A DNA stretch of 64,000 nt from NCBI RefSeq assembly GCF_009729415.1, contig NZ_MPKW01000026.1, forward strand, positions 41,898 through 105,897, in the 5' to 3' direction. Below are positions 17,910-27,185 of this stretch, piece after piece; position 1 is the stretch's first letter, and every line of letters begins with the position of its first letter. This stretch comes from Mycolicibacterium sp. CBMA 234. Lineage in GTDB: Bacteria; Actinomycetota; Actinomycetes; Mycobacteriales; Mycobacteriaceae. The notes under the pieces are model-generated. The model had not been told where the DNA came from and searched no databases. It worked only from the letters and a program-made list of their open reading frames with translations. The position numbers and the translations under genes were made by a program.

Positions 17910-19589
17910 CTAGACCTCGAGCACCGTCGGCACGATCATCGGCTGACGCCGGTAGGTCTCGCCGACCCACTTTCCGACGGCCCGACGGACCGCCTGGGCG
18001 ATGCGCGCGTGATCGGTAACCCGCTCGGAGACAAGGGTTTCCAGCGCTGCCTGCGCCTTCTCCGCGGCCGGCTCGAGGGCCTTGGGATCCTCGGAGAAGC
18101 CGCGCGAATGCAGATGCACCGGCGCCACCGGTTTACCGGTTTCGCGGCTTACCACCACCGTGATCGCGATGAAACCCGAAGTCAGCGTGAGCCTTTCGCC
18201 CAACGTGGCGTCCCCGACGTCACCCAGCACCAGGCCGTCGACGAATACCTTGCCGACCGGCACGGCGCCGGCGATCCGGGCCTGCCCGTTGATCAGGTCG
18301 ACGCTGACGCCGTTCTCGGCGAGGACGACGTTCTCCTCCGGCACACCGGTGCGCACCGCGAGTTTGGCGTTGGCCCGCAGGTGACGCCAGGTGCCGTGCA
18401 CCGGCATCACGTTGCGCGGCCGTACGCCGCGGTACAGGAACAGCAGCTCGCCAGCATAGGCGTGACCGGAAACATGCACGCGCGCTTGCTGATTGGTGAC
18501 GACGCGGGCACCGATCTTGGCCAGCGAGTCGATGACGCCGTAGACGGCTTCCTCGTTGCCGGGGATCAGCGAGCTGGACAGGATGATGAGGTCGCCGGCG
18601 GTCAGCGTGATGCTGCGGTGCTCACCGCGCGACATCCGGGACAGTGCCGCCATGGGCTCACCCTGCGTGCCGGTGGTGATCAGCACCACGCGGTCCGCGG
18701 GCAGCAGTTCGGCTGCACCGATGTCGATGACGTCGTCGTCGGCGACATTCAGGAAGCCGAGCTCCTTGGCGATGCCCATGTTGCGCACCATCGAGCGGCC
18801 GACGAAAGAGACCTTGCGCCCCAGGGCAACTGCGGCGTCGATGATCTGTTGTACCCGGTCGACGTTCGAGGCGAAGCACGCCACGATGACTCGGCCGTCG
18901 GCCCCGCGGATCAGGCGGTGCAGGTTGGGGCCGACCTCGCTCTCCGACGGACTGACCCCGGGAATCTCGGCGTTGGTCGAGTCACACAAGAACAGGTCGA
19001 CGCCCGCCTCTCCCAGCCGGGACATGCCGGGCAGGTCGGTGGGCCGGCCGTCCGGCGGCAGCTGGTCCAGCTTGATGTCACCGGTGTGCAGCACCGTGCC
19101 GGCGCCGGTGTGCAAGGCAATGGCGAGCGCATCGGGGATCGAGTGATTGACCGCGAAGTACTGGCATTCGAACACCCCGTGGGTGCTCCGGTCCCCTTCG
19201 GCGACGATCTGCATGTTCGGCTTCAGCCGGTGCTCACGGCACTTGGCGGCCAGCAACGCCAGCGTGAAGCGCGAACCCACCACCGGGATGTCCGGCCGCA
19301 TCTTCAGCAGATATGGGATGGCGCCGATGTGGTCCTCGTGGGCGTGGGTGATCACCAGCGCCTCGATATCGGCCAGCCGGTCCTCGATGTGCCGGATGTC
19401 CGGCAGGATCAGGTCGACGGCAGGCTCGTCATGCGTCGGGAACAGCACGCCGCAGTCGATGACTAGCAGCCGGCCCAGATGCTCGAAAACGGTCATGTTG
19501 CGACCGATTTCGCCAATGCCGCCCAGGGCTGTCACACGCAGACCGCCCGGCTCCAAAGGGCCGGGCGGTGCGAAGTCGGGTCTGGTCAC
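17910..19589 (-). CDS. rnj: Ribonuclease J
   Basis: RNase J is a metallo-beta-lactamase/beta-CASP nuclease with 5'-3' exo- and endo-activity in RNA maturation and decay. The 559 residues match the M. tuberculosis length. The metal motif HAHEDH (residues 82-87), HSIPDALAI, the DIKLDQ region and MPVHGTWRHL (beta-CASP/metal His) are present. A GTG start at 19589 overlaps the dapA stop (GTGA), so translation is coupled to dapA. Longer readings would run through dapA in another frame. Confidence 0.96.
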   Translation of the reverse strand: MTRPDFAPPGPLEPGGLRVTALGGIGEIGRNMTVFEHLGRLLVIDCGVLFPTHDEPAVDLILPDIRHIEDRLADIEALVITHAHEDHIGAIPYLLKMRPDIPVVGSRFTLALLAAKCREHRLKPNMQIVAEGDRSTHGVFECQYFAVNHSIPDALAIALHTGAGTVLHTGDIKLDQLPPDGRPTDLPGMSRLGEAGVDLFLCDSTNAEIPGVSPSESEVGPNLHRLIRGADGRVIVACFASNVDRVQQIIDAAVALGRKVSFVGRSMVRNMGIAKELGFLNVADDDVIDIGAAELLPADRVVLITTGTQGEPMAALSRMSRGEHRSITLTAGDLIILSSSLIPGNEEAVYGVIDSLAKIGARVVTNQQARVHVSGHAYAGELLFLYRGVRPRNVMPVHGTWRHLRANAKLAVRTGVPEENVVLAENGVSVDLINGQARIAGAVPVGKVFVDGLVLGDVGDATLGERLTLTSGFIAITVVVSRETGKPVAPVHLHSRGFSEDPKALEPAAEKAQAALETLVSERVTDHARIAQAVRRAVGKWVGETYRRQPMIVPTVLEV

Positions 19590-20488
19590 GCAAGCACCGA
19601 CGCAGTACGCAGGTCGATCGCCAGCCGATCGAGTTGTTCGGGAGTCGCGGGCACCTGTGGCAGCCGCGGGTCGCCGGCTTCGATACCCAGCATCCGAAGG
19701 CCTTCCTTGCTCATGGTGACGCCACCCAGCCGATTCTGCGCCTCGCCGAGCGAATGCAGGCCGACCTGGATCTTGCGCGCGGTCGCGATATCGCCGGAGT
19801 TGAACGCCGACAACATGTCCCGCAGTTGGCCCGCGGCGAGGTGGCCCCAGACACTGATAAATCCGGTGGCACCCATGGCCAGCCAGGGCAGGTTGAGGGT
19901 GTCGTCGCCGGAGTAGTACGCCACTCCGGTCTCGGCCATGATCTGCGCGCCGCCATTGAGGTCGCCCTTGGCGTCCTTGACCGCGACGATGTTCGGGTGC
20001 GCCGCCAGTGTGCGGATGGTGTCCCATTCGATGGCGACCGCTGACCGCGGCGGGATGTCATAGAGCACCACCGGCACGTCAGTGGCATCGGCGACCGCGG
20101 TGAAGTGCGCGACGAGACCGGACTGCGGCGGCTTCGAGTAGTACGGGGTCACCACGAGCAGACCGTGCGCGCCGGCAGCGGCGCTGGCCTTGGCCAAGTG
20201 GATGGTGTGCGCGGTGTCATAGCTGCCCGCGCCGGCGATGATGCGAGCGCGGTCGCCGACCTCGTCCAGAACCGCCTCAAGCAGGGCGATCTTCTCGTCG
20301 TCGGTCGTGGTCGGTGATTCGCCGGTGGTGCCGGACACGACCAAGCCATCGCAGCCGGTGTCGACCAGATGCTTGGCTACCTTCTTCGCACCAGCCAGAT
20401 CAAGGGAGCCGTCCGGGCCGAACGGCGTCACCATGGCAGTCAGCACGGTGCCCAAGCGTGCGCTGACGTCGATTCCGGTGGTGGTCAC
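19586..20488 (-). CDS. dapA: 4-hydroxy-tetrahydrodipicolinate synthase DapA
   Basis: DapA condenses pyruvate with aspartate semialdehyde in the lysine/DAP pathway for peptidoglycan. The 300 residues equal the M. tuberculosis enzyme. The substrate loop GTTGES is at 53-58, Tyr143 lies in LYDIPPRS, and the Schiff-base Lys171 lies in VAVKDAKGD. I chose the GTG at 20488 to match that length; upstream frame extension runs into unrelated sequence. In M. tuberculosis thyX lies directly upstream; here it is replaced by a non-coding stretch and an lsr2 paralogue. Confidence 0.96.
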   Translation of the reverse strand: MTTTGIDVSARLGTVLTAMVTPFGPDGSLDLAGAKKVAKHLVDTGCDGLVVSGTTGESPTTTDDEKIALLEAVLDEVGDRARIIAGAGSYDTAHTIHLAKASAAAGAHGLLVVTPYYSKPPQSGLVAHFTAVADATDVPVVLYDIPPRSAVAIEWDTIRTLAAHPNIVAVKDAKGDLNGGAQIMAETGVAYYSGDDTLNLPWLAMGATGFISVWGHLAAGQLRDMLSAFNSGDIATARKIQVGLHSLGEAQNRLGGVTMSKEGLRMLGIEAGDPRLPQVPATPEQLDRLAIDLRTASVLA

Positions 20489-21240
20489 GGGCGACAAGAT
20501 TACTCGCTGGTTCACCAGAGTTTGAACCGCCGCCCGGTGTGGGCGTCGTGAGCACCGCCGGCAGTCGAAATATCCACCGCAGCGACGGCCGCCTCGCACC
20601 TCGCTGGACTGATTTGGAATCGAAAAACACTGGGCCACCGTGGCGTTAACGCTCCCGATCTTGTGGCGGCGAAGAATTGCTAAGACAAATTCATGCCATT
20701 GGTAGGTTTTTGGGCATTCATTGCCACCCACGACCAGTTCGCCTTTCGCGCCGCCGGTGGCAAACCTTGGGACCTTCCCGCTTTTTCATCCGGCGACCGC
20801 GGCTGAAACCGCTCTCGCGCCGGTGCACCGGACTGCCGCGCGACGCGTTTATGACCCAGACCCGATCGGCAGTTGATCGCCGCCATCAGTTCGCGCAGCG
20901 GGTCGGTGGCGAGGGGCTGCAAGAGCCGCAGACGTTCCCGCAATATCCGCCGCTCGACATCATGATGTCCTGGCTCGATCCGTTCGGCGTGATGCTGGAA
21001 ACCTGCTGTGGCCACGACCCGGATTGACCTAATCCGGATCCAGCGGGATATCGAATAATATTGGCGCCGAAGCAATTTGCGCGCTTTTAATATATTTAAC
21101 GCCGGGCCAGAAAACACGCTCGAAAGAACGCAGGCGCCGGCGTTGCACGGTCAAAACCCGCGGAATGAGGACAACGGGATGCCGTCGCGAACTTTTATCG
21201 TTACACTTCCGGCCGAACCCCCTATAAAAGGAGCACATTC
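20489..21240. other. 752-bp stretch with no firm gene, locally AT-rich
   Basis: No recognisable gene occurs between dapA and the lsr2 paralogue, where M. tuberculosis carries thyX. I found no ThyX-like RHR motif among the readable frames. The stretch includes A/T-rich patches (for example around 21045-21100, with TTTTAATATATTTAA at about 21083-21097) that contrast with the surrounding high GC. A short plus-strand frame (20851-21027) is annotated separately. The rest probably holds the dapA promoter (near 20489-20650) and the lsr2 promoter (near 21100-21225). Confidence 0.6.
20851..21027 (+). CDS. Possible small protein, 58 residues
   Basis: ATG at 20851 opens a 58-residue frame starting MTQTRSAVDRRHQFAQRV and ending FGVMLETCCGHDPD. 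Third codon positions are mostly G or C, which is compatible with coding. No Shine-Dalgarno is visible and I do not recognise the family. It could be a remnant of a larger gene or chance; the frame stays open upstream to 20677 but that part looks non-coding. Confidence 0.25.
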   Translation: MTQTRSAVDRRHQFAQRVGGEGLQEPQTFPQYPPLDIMMSWLDPFGVMLETCCGHDPD

Positions 21241-21642
21241 GTGGCCGAGCGCATTGTCGTCCAACTTGTCGACGATATTACTGGCGTCGAGATCACCGAC
21301 GATACCGGCGAGCGGATTAACTTCTCGGTGCGTGGGGTCGATTTCCAGATCGACCTTTCTGCCGCGAACGTGGCGAAATTCGAAAAGGCGTTGGCGCCGT
21401 ACCTGGACGCCGCAACCCGGGTCGGTGGCCGTCGCGCCCGGACTCAGAAGGCCGCCGAGCCCACCACCCGCTCCGCCAAGGGCGGCACCACACGCGGTCG
21501 CGCCAAGAAGGCCGCCAAGGGCGCGTCTTCGAAGGAACAGCTCGCCGCGATCCGTGAATGGGCACAGGACAACGGCTACGACGTCGCGGCCCGCGGCCGC
21601 ATCAAGGCGGAGATCGTCGAGGCGTACCACGCGGCGAACTAG
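21241..21642 (+). CDS. lsr2: Lsr2-family nucleoid-associated silencer, long-linker paralogue
   Basis: Lsr2 bridges AT-rich DNA and silences acquired genes. The 133 residues start MAERIVVQLVDDITG; the N-terminal dimerisation/oligomerisation domain is about 1-60, and the C-terminal DNA-binding domain about 98-133 has the AT-hook-like RGR (118-120) in ARGRIKAE. The basic, Lys/Arg/Ala-rich linker (about 61-97) includes a second RGR (85-87) and is some 20 residues longer than in the 112-residue canonical protein. A GTG start at 21241 is supported by AAGGAG (21228-21233). It is probably a paralogue, because the housekeeping lsr2 lies beside lysS/clpC1 in mycobacteria. An A/T-rich upstream region could allow autoregulation. 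Confidence 0.9.
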   Translation: MAERIVVQLVDDITGVEITDDTGERINFSVRGVDFQIDLSAANVAKFEKALAPYLDAATRVGGRRARTQKAAEPTTRSAKGGTTRGRAKKAAKGASSKEQLAAIREWAQDNGYDVAARGRIKAEIVEAYHAAN

Positions 21643-21648
21643 CCGCAG

Positions 21649-22845
21649 CTAAATCCGCCGTCCCAGTTCGGCGACCAAATCGCCGCGCTCGCCGACGGTC
21701 ACCTCGTCGACCCCGAGCCACGACGCCATCGACTGCAGCTCCGGAACCAGCGCGGCAGCGACCCGGGCCCGGTCCTGACCGTCCTCGGTAAATGCGCCGA
21801 CGACGTGCAGCGCGTCGCCGGTTCGTTTGAGATCGACCCGGGCCACCAACTGGCCGTCAAGCAGGAATGGCCAGACGTAGTAGCCGAATTGGCGTTTGGC
21901 CGCGGGCGTGTAGATCTCGATGCGGTAGTGAAAGCCGAATAGGCGCTCGACGCGGGGACGGAAAAAGATCAGCGGGTCGAATGGGCAGAGCAGCGCTGTC
22001 CCCCGGTCTCGCCGGGGCACGGTCTGCCCGGCCCGCAGGTACGCCGGAACCCCGTCGATGGTGACCGCCTCCAGTTCGCCGGCAGCCACGAGCGCCGCCA
22101 ACGCCGGCTTCGCCTGACGCGCACCGAGCCGGAAATAGTCGCGGATATCGGCCTCGGTTCCCACGCCGAGCGCACCAGCCGCCTTGAGCACCAGCTGACA
22201 GACCGCCTCGTCGTCCGACACCTCGCGGGCCAGCACGTCGGCCGGCAATACCCGTTCGACGAGGTCGTAGTGCCGAGCGAAGCCGACCCGGGTCGCTGTA
22301 GTGAGCACCCCAGACGACCACAGCGCTTCGGCCACCCATTTGGTGTCGCTGCGGCCCCACCAAGGTCCTTTGGCACCGCGCGGCTCGGCTTCCAGATGGG
22401 CTTCGACCTGGCCTGCGGTCGACGGCCCGAGCTCTGCGATGGCCGCGACGATTTTCTCGGCCAAGGCGCCATTGCGCTTGACGATTTCCGTGCCCCAGCG
22501 GCCGTGTGTGTATTCGCGCATGCGCCAGCGCAGCAGCGGCCAGTCGTCGACCGGGAGCAGCGCCGCCTCGTGCGCCCAGTATTCGATGAACTGCCGCGGT
22601 GCCCGTGCACTGTGGCTCCAGGCGGCAGCATCTAGCACGTCCCGGTCATACGCTCCCAGCCGGCTGAATACCGGCGCATAGTGCGCCCGAACCGAGACCG
22701 ACACCGAATCCAGTTGCAGCACTTGTATTCTGGACAGCAACCGTTTCACGTGCGCCCGGGTGACCGGGCCGGACGGCTTCGGCTCGTGAAGACCCTGAGC
22801 CGAGACGGCGATACGACGGGCCTGCGCCGTGGAGAGTGATGCCAC
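21649..22845 (-). CDS. YcaQ/AlkX-type winged-helix DNA glycosylase-like protein
   Basis: This 398-residue protein belongs to the HTH_42 (DUF1006) family. QVLQLDSVSVSVRAHYAPVF and FSRLGAYD appear near residues 38-65, and FIEYWAHEAALLPVDDWP, the family hallmark, around 85-100. Tandem winged-helix modules and a C-terminal DPLIFFRPRVERLFGFHYRIE follow. Streptomyces AZL and E. coli YcaQ remove alkylated or interstrand-crosslinked bases (family knowledge). The GTG at 22845 is chosen because homology begins at STAQARRIA; upstream sequence is unlike the family. It is convergent with lsr2, 6 bp apart, and divergent from topoN. Confidence 0.82.
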   Translation of the reverse strand: MASLSTAQARRIAVSAQGLHEPKPSGPVTRAHVKRLLSRIQVLQLDSVSVSVRAHYAPVFSRLGAYDRDVLDAAAWSHSARAPRQFIEYWAHEAALLPVDDWPLLRWRMREYTHGRWGTEIVKRNGALAEKIVAAIAELGPSTAGQVEAHLEAEPRGAKGPWWGRSDTKWVAEALWSSGVLTTATRVGFARHYDLVERVLPADVLAREVSDDEAVCQLVLKAAGALGVGTEADIRDYFRLGARQAKPALAALVAAGELEAVTIDGVPAYLRAGQTVPRRDRGTALLCPFDPLIFFRPRVERLFGFHYRIEIYTPAAKRQFGYYVWPFLLDGQLVARVDLKRTGDALHVVGAFTEDGQDRARVAAALVPELQSMASWLGVDEVTVGERGDLVAELGRRI

Positions 22846-22997
22846 GCTGACATCGTGGCGCAGACCACCGACAAACTCGCACACTGATCGGCAACGATGT
22901 CGGATCGGCCGCCTACCATTCCTCCGGCACACCTTGTAATGGGAGCGCCCGGAATGCTTCGGACTTCCCGCCCCGGCCCTGATGGAGAGGACCAGCA

Positions 22998-25031
22998 GTG
23001 AGCTACAGCGCTGCGGACATCACCGAACTCGACGATGTCCAACACACCCGCCTGCGGCCTGCGGTGAACCTGGGCCTCGACGTGCTCAACACCGCGCTGC
23101 GCGAACTCGTCGACAACGCGATCGAAGAGGTCGCCGTCCCCAGCCACGGCGGGTCCGCCGTCACCATCACCTTGCACGACGACGGCTCGGTCAGCGTCGC
23201 CGACGACGGCCGCGGCCTGCCCATCGACTCCGACCCGGTCACCGGCAAGAACGGCATCGTCAAGACTCTCGGCACCGCCCGGGCCGGCGGCAAGTTCTCC
23301 GCACACGCCGATGCCGCCAGCACCGGCGCCGGCCTGAATGGAATCGGCGCCGCGGCGGCGGTTTTCATCTCAGCGCGCACCGATGTGACGGTGCGCCGCG
23401 CCGGCAAGACCTACCTGCAGAGCTTCGGCCACGGCTACCCCGGCGCGTTCGAAGGCAAAGATTTCGACCCCAACGCTGAGTTCACCCGTGCCGACAACCT
23501 GAAACTGCGCGGTGCGGGCAACCGCAAACCTGATGCTCACGGCACCACCGTGCGCATCCTGTTCGACCACGCCGTGGTGCCGGATTCGAGCGTCGATATC
23601 GGCGAGGTGCTGCTGCGGGCACACGCCGCAGCGCGGATGTGCCCAGGTGTTCACCTGACCGTCGTCGACGAAGGCTGGCCCGGCGAGGAGGTGCCGGCCG
23701 CCCTCTTGCAGCCGTTCAACGGCCCGTGGGGCACCGACTCGCTGCTGGACCTCATGTGTACCTCCGGCGGCACTCCCCTGCCCCCAGTCCGCGCGGTTGT
23801 TGAAGGCCGCGGTGAATACACCACCGGGCGCGGTGCCACCCCGTTCCGGTGGTCGTTGAGCGCCGGGCCGGCCGAACCCACCACCGTCGCCGCGTTCTGC
23901 AACACCGTGCGCACCCCTGGTGGCGGATCACACCTGACCGCCGCGGTGAAGGGGCTGTCCGAGGCACTGGCCGATCGTGCGTCCCGAATCCGCGACCTGG
24001 GTCTGGCCAAGGGTGAAGACGGACCCGAACCCCAAGATTTCGCCGCCGTCACCGCGCTGGCCGTGGACACCCGCGCGCCCGACGTCGGCTGGGACTCCCA
24101 GGCCAAGACCTCCGTGTCGTCGCGGTCCCTGAACGTGGCCATGGCCCCCGATGTGGCGCGCAGCGTCAACGTCTGGGCGGCCAACCCGGCCAACGGCGAG
24201 ACCGTGTCGCTATGGACGAGGCTGGCGCTGGAATCTGCTCGGGCGCGGCGCAGCGCCGAGGGTGCCAAGGCCCGGTCCCGCGCGGCATCGAAAGCCAAAG
24301 GCTTGGGCACAAACCTGTCGTTGCCACCGAAGCTTCTACCCAGCCGGGAGACCGGCCGCGGGTCGGGTGCCGAACTGTTCCTGTGCGAGGGCGATTCCGC
24401 GCTGGGCACCATCAAGGCGGCGCGCGACGCTACCTTCCAGGCCGCCTTCCCGCTGAAAGGTAAGCCGCCCAACGTCTATGGGTTCACCGTGAGCAAGGCA
24501 CGGGTCAAGGACGAGTTCGACTCCATCGAACGCATCCTGGGCACTGGCGTACGCGACAACTGCGACCCCGAGGCGTGCCGGTACGACCGCATCCTGTTCG
24601 CGTCCGACGCCGACCCCGACGGCGGCAACATCAACTCCAGCCTCATCTCGATGTTCCTGGACTTCTACCGCCCGCTCGTCAAGGCCGGCATGGTGTACGT
24701 GACGCTGCCGCCGCTGTTCGTCGTCAAGGACGGCCAGGAGCGCATCTACTGCCAGGACGAGTCCGAGCGCGACGCGGCCGTCGCCCAGATGAAAGCCACC
24801 TCGAAACGCAGGGTGGAGGTGCAGCGCAACAAAGGTCTCGGTGAGATGGACGCCGACGACTTCTGGAACACCGTGCTGGATCCGCAGCGGCGCACCGTGA
24901 TTCGCGTGCACCTCGATGACGCTGATAAGAAGCTGCACCACACCTTGTTCGGCGGGCCGCCCGAGGGCCGGCGCACGTGGATGGCCGATGTGGCCTCGCG
25001 CGTCGACACCCTTGCGCTGGACCTGGACTAG
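22998..25031 (+). CDS. GyrB-like ATPase subunit of an atypical type II topoisomerase (TopoN-like)
   Basis: This 677-residue subunit has a GHKL ATPase (RELVDNAIEE, residues 35-44; DDGRGLP, 69-75; GLNGIGAAA), a transducer, and a TOPRIM domain with EGDSA (E464) and the metal DxD in SDADPDGGNIN (about 535-545). The usual DxDVDGSHI is altered to DADPDGG. The C-terminal NKGLGEMDADDFW is as in GyrB. It is a second copy, unlike the housekeeping gyrB beside gyrA near dnaA. M. smegmatis TopoN/TopoM, described as an atypical enzyme able to introduce positive supercoils, is the closest match I recall. A GTG start is supported by GGAGAGG at 22984-22990. Confidence 0.88.
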   Translation: MSYSAADITELDDVQHTRLRPAVNLGLDVLNTALRELVDNAIEEVAVPSHGGSAVTITLHDDGSVSVADDGRGLPIDSDPVTGKNGIVKTLGTARAGGKFSAHADAASTGAGLNGIGAAAAVFISARTDVTVRRAGKTYLQSFGHGYPGAFEGKDFDPNAEFTRADNLKLRGAGNRKPDAHGTTVRILFDHAVVPDSSVDIGEVLLRAHAAARMCPGVHLTVVDEGWPGEEVPAALLQPFNGPWGTDSLLDLMCTSGGTPLPPVRAVVEGRGEYTTGRGATPFRWSLSAGPAEPTTVAAFCNTVRTPGGGSHLTAAVKGLSEALADRASRIRDLGLAKGEDGPEPQDFAAVTALAVDTRAPDVGWDSQAKTSVSSRSLNVAMAPDVARSVNVWAANPANGETVSLWTRLALESARARRSAEGAKARSRAASKAKGLGTNLSLPPKLLPSRETGRGSGAELFLCEGDSALGTIKAARDATFQAAFPLKGKPPNVYGFTVSKARVKDEFDSIERILGTGVRDNCDPEACRYDRILFASDADPDGGNINSSLISMFLDFYRPLVKAGMVYVTLPPLFVVKDGQERIYCQDESERDAAVAQMKATSKRRVEVQRNKGLGEMDADDFWNTVLDPQRRTVIRVHLDDADKKLHHTLFGGPPEGRRTWMADVASRVDTLALDLD

Positions 25032-25040
25032 GAGAACCAC

Positions 25041-27179
25041 GTGACCGAGATCATCGAACAGAACCCCGACCTCGTTCTCGACCAGAGCGCCGACGACTAC
25101 TGGAACCACTACCAGCTGACTTTCGCGCTCTACAGCGTCAGCGACCGCGCCATCCCGTCGGCGTTCGACGGTCTCAAGCCGGGCCAGCGCCGCCTGCTCT
25201 ACCAGATGCATGACTCAAAACTGCTGCCCGGCAACAAGCCGCAGAAGTCGTCGAAGGTGTGCTCGGCCGTCACCGGCAACCTGCACCCCCACGGCGGCGC
25301 GTCGATGTACGGCGCTGCCGCGCTGATGGCCGCCGAGTTCCAGCGCGTGAAAGTCATTGACGGACAGGGGGCTTTCCCGCGCATCCAAGGCGATATTCCC
25401 GCCGCCGACCGCTACACCGAGATGCGGTTGTCGGCACCCGGTGCGGCGCTGACCGCCGAACTCGACGATCACGCGGTGCCGATGGTGCCGACGTTCGACG
25501 GCGAATGGATCGAGCCGACGATGCTGCCGGCGCAGTGGCCGGTGCTGCTGTGCAACGGTGCCGTCGGCATCGCGGAAGGCTGGGCCACGAAGGTTCCGGC
25601 GCACAACCCTCGCGAGATCATGGCGGCGTGCCGGGCGCTGCTGAAAACCCCGAACATGACCGACGACAGGTTGGCCAAACTGATTCCCGGCCCCGACTGG
25701 GGCTGCGGCTCAACGGTGGTCGGCACCGCCGGGCTGCGGGAGTACCTCACCACCGGCCGCGGCGCATTCACTGTCCGCGGCACCCTGTCGATCGACGGGA
25801 AGAACGTCGTCATCACCGAGCTGCCCCCGGGTGTGGCGAGTAACACTGTGCAGGACCGGATTCGGGCGCTGGTCGAGTCCGGCGAACTGGCCGGGGTCGC
25901 CGACATGTCGGATCTGACCGACCGCCGCAACGGCCTGCGGATCGTCGTCACCGCCAAACGCGGGCACAATGCCGAAACCATCCGCGACCAACTGCTCGCA
26001 TTGACCCCACTGGAGTCGACCTTCGCTGCCAGCCTGGTCGCCCTCGACGAGGACCGGGTGCCCCGCTGGTGGTCGGTGCGGGAACTGATCGGCGCGTTCT
26101 TGCATCTGCGCGATTCGGTGGTGCTGCACCGCAGCGAGTATCGGCTGGAGAAGGTCACCGCGCGCCGCCATCTGGTGTCCGGCCTGATGAAGATCCACCT
26201 CGACATTGATACTGCCGTCGCGATCATCCGCGCGTCCGACAGTGTCGACGACGCGCGGCGGGGGCTGCAGGAACACTTCAAGATCGAGGAAGAGCAGGCC
26301 AATTATGTTCTGGCGCTGCAGCTTCGCAGGCTGACCAAGCTCGACGTCATCGAGCTGCAGGCCGAAGCGGACAAGCTGGACGCTGAATTCGCCGAACTGA
26401 CCGAGCTGGTGTCCAATCCCGATGCGCGCCGGACGGTGATCGACCAGGAGCTGGTGGAGACCGCCAAACTCTTCAAAGGCCCAGAGTTCGACCGCCGCAC
26501 GGTGCTGGACTTCGAGGGCGTCCCATCCTCGTCGGGCTCCGACGAAGACGGACCCCGGGAACGAAAAGTCAACGCCGGCTGGCGTCTTGACGACCGTGGC
26601 GTGTTCTCCGATACCCACGGAGACTTGCTGACCTCGGGCCTGGGGTGGGCGGTCTGGACGGACGGACGGGTCAAGTTCACCACCGGAAATGGCTTGCCGT
26701 TCAAGACCCGCGACATTCCGGTGGCACCGGACATCACCGGGCTGTTGCTTTCCGGTGTGCTGACGCCCGGCTACCACCTGGCGCTGGTGACGCGGCGCGG
26801 CAAGATTCTGCGCATCGACCCTGCCTCCGTGAATGCGCAAGGTGCGGCGGGCAATGGCGTGGCCGGCGTGAAGCTGACGGCCGGCGACCCCGGTGACGAG
26901 GTCATCGCCGCACTGCCGATCAGTTGCGAGAACGGCGAGGCCATCCTCTCGACCTCCGAAAAGGGTTGGAAGGTAACCGAAGTCGCCGATATCCCGGTCA
27001 AGGGCCGCGGCGGCGCCGGTGTCGGATTCCACCCGTTCGTGGGTGGCGAGGATGCACTGACGTCGGTGACGATCTCCCGCACCGGGTTTGTGCGTAATGG
27101 GAAAGCGGTGCGCGCCGAGAAGCGTGCGAAGGCTTCGGTGAAGGGGACGGGTAGCGACGTATCGCCCGCAGAAGGGTAA
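25041..27179 (+). CDS. GyrA-like subunit of an atypical type II topoisomerase (TopoM-like)
   Basis: This 712-residue subunit has the breakage-reunion domain with catalytic Tyr125 in AADRYTEMRL, preceded by GLKPGQRR and NLHPHGGASMYGA. The C-terminal part (about 510-690) resembles a GyrA/ParC beta-pinwheel, but I see no canonical GyrA box (QRRGGKG), so DNA wrapping may be weak or absent. A Lys-rich tail ends it. A GTG start lies 9 bp after topoN with AGGAG overlapping the topoN stop. Subunits of this kind form an A2B2 enzyme. Confidence 0.88.
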   Translation: MTEIIEQNPDLVLDQSADDYWNHYQLTFALYSVSDRAIPSAFDGLKPGQRRLLYQMHDSKLLPGNKPQKSSKVCSAVTGNLHPHGGASMYGAAALMAAEFQRVKVIDGQGAFPRIQGDIPAADRYTEMRLSAPGAALTAELDDHAVPMVPTFDGEWIEPTMLPAQWPVLLCNGAVGIAEGWATKVPAHNPREIMAACRALLKTPNMTDDRLAKLIPGPDWGCGSTVVGTAGLREYLTTGRGAFTVRGTLSIDGKNVVITELPPGVASNTVQDRIRALVESGELAGVADMSDLTDRRNGLRIVVTAKRGHNAETIRDQLLALTPLESTFAASLVALDEDRVPRWWSVRELIGAFLHLRDSVVLHRSEYRLEKVTARRHLVSGLMKIHLDIDTAVAIIRASDSVDDARRGLQEHFKIEEEQANYVLALQLRRLTKLDVIELQAEADKLDAEFAELTELVSNPDARRTVIDQELVETAKLFKGPEFDRRTVLDFEGVPSSSGSDEDGPRERKVNAGWRLDDRGVFSDTHGDLLTSGLGWAVWTDGRVKFTTGNGLPFKTRDIPVAPDITGLLLSGVLTPGYHLALVTRRGKILRIDPASVNAQGAAGNGVAGVKLTAGDPGDEVIAALPISCENGEAILSTSEKGWKVTEVADIPVKGRGGAGVGFHPFVGGEDALTSVTISRTGFVRNGKAVRAEKRAKASVKGTGSDVSPAEG

Positions 27180-27185
27180 GGCCCG

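Noticed and set aside
17652..19466. A 604-residue plus-strand open frame across rnj
   Set aside because: Its composition is His/Gln/Arg/Asp-rich without motifs, and rnj on the other strand is clear.
20489..21240. A thyX remnant
   Set aside because: I read the available frames and saw no ThyX-type RHR motif or flavin-binding pattern, so I do not call a pseudogene.
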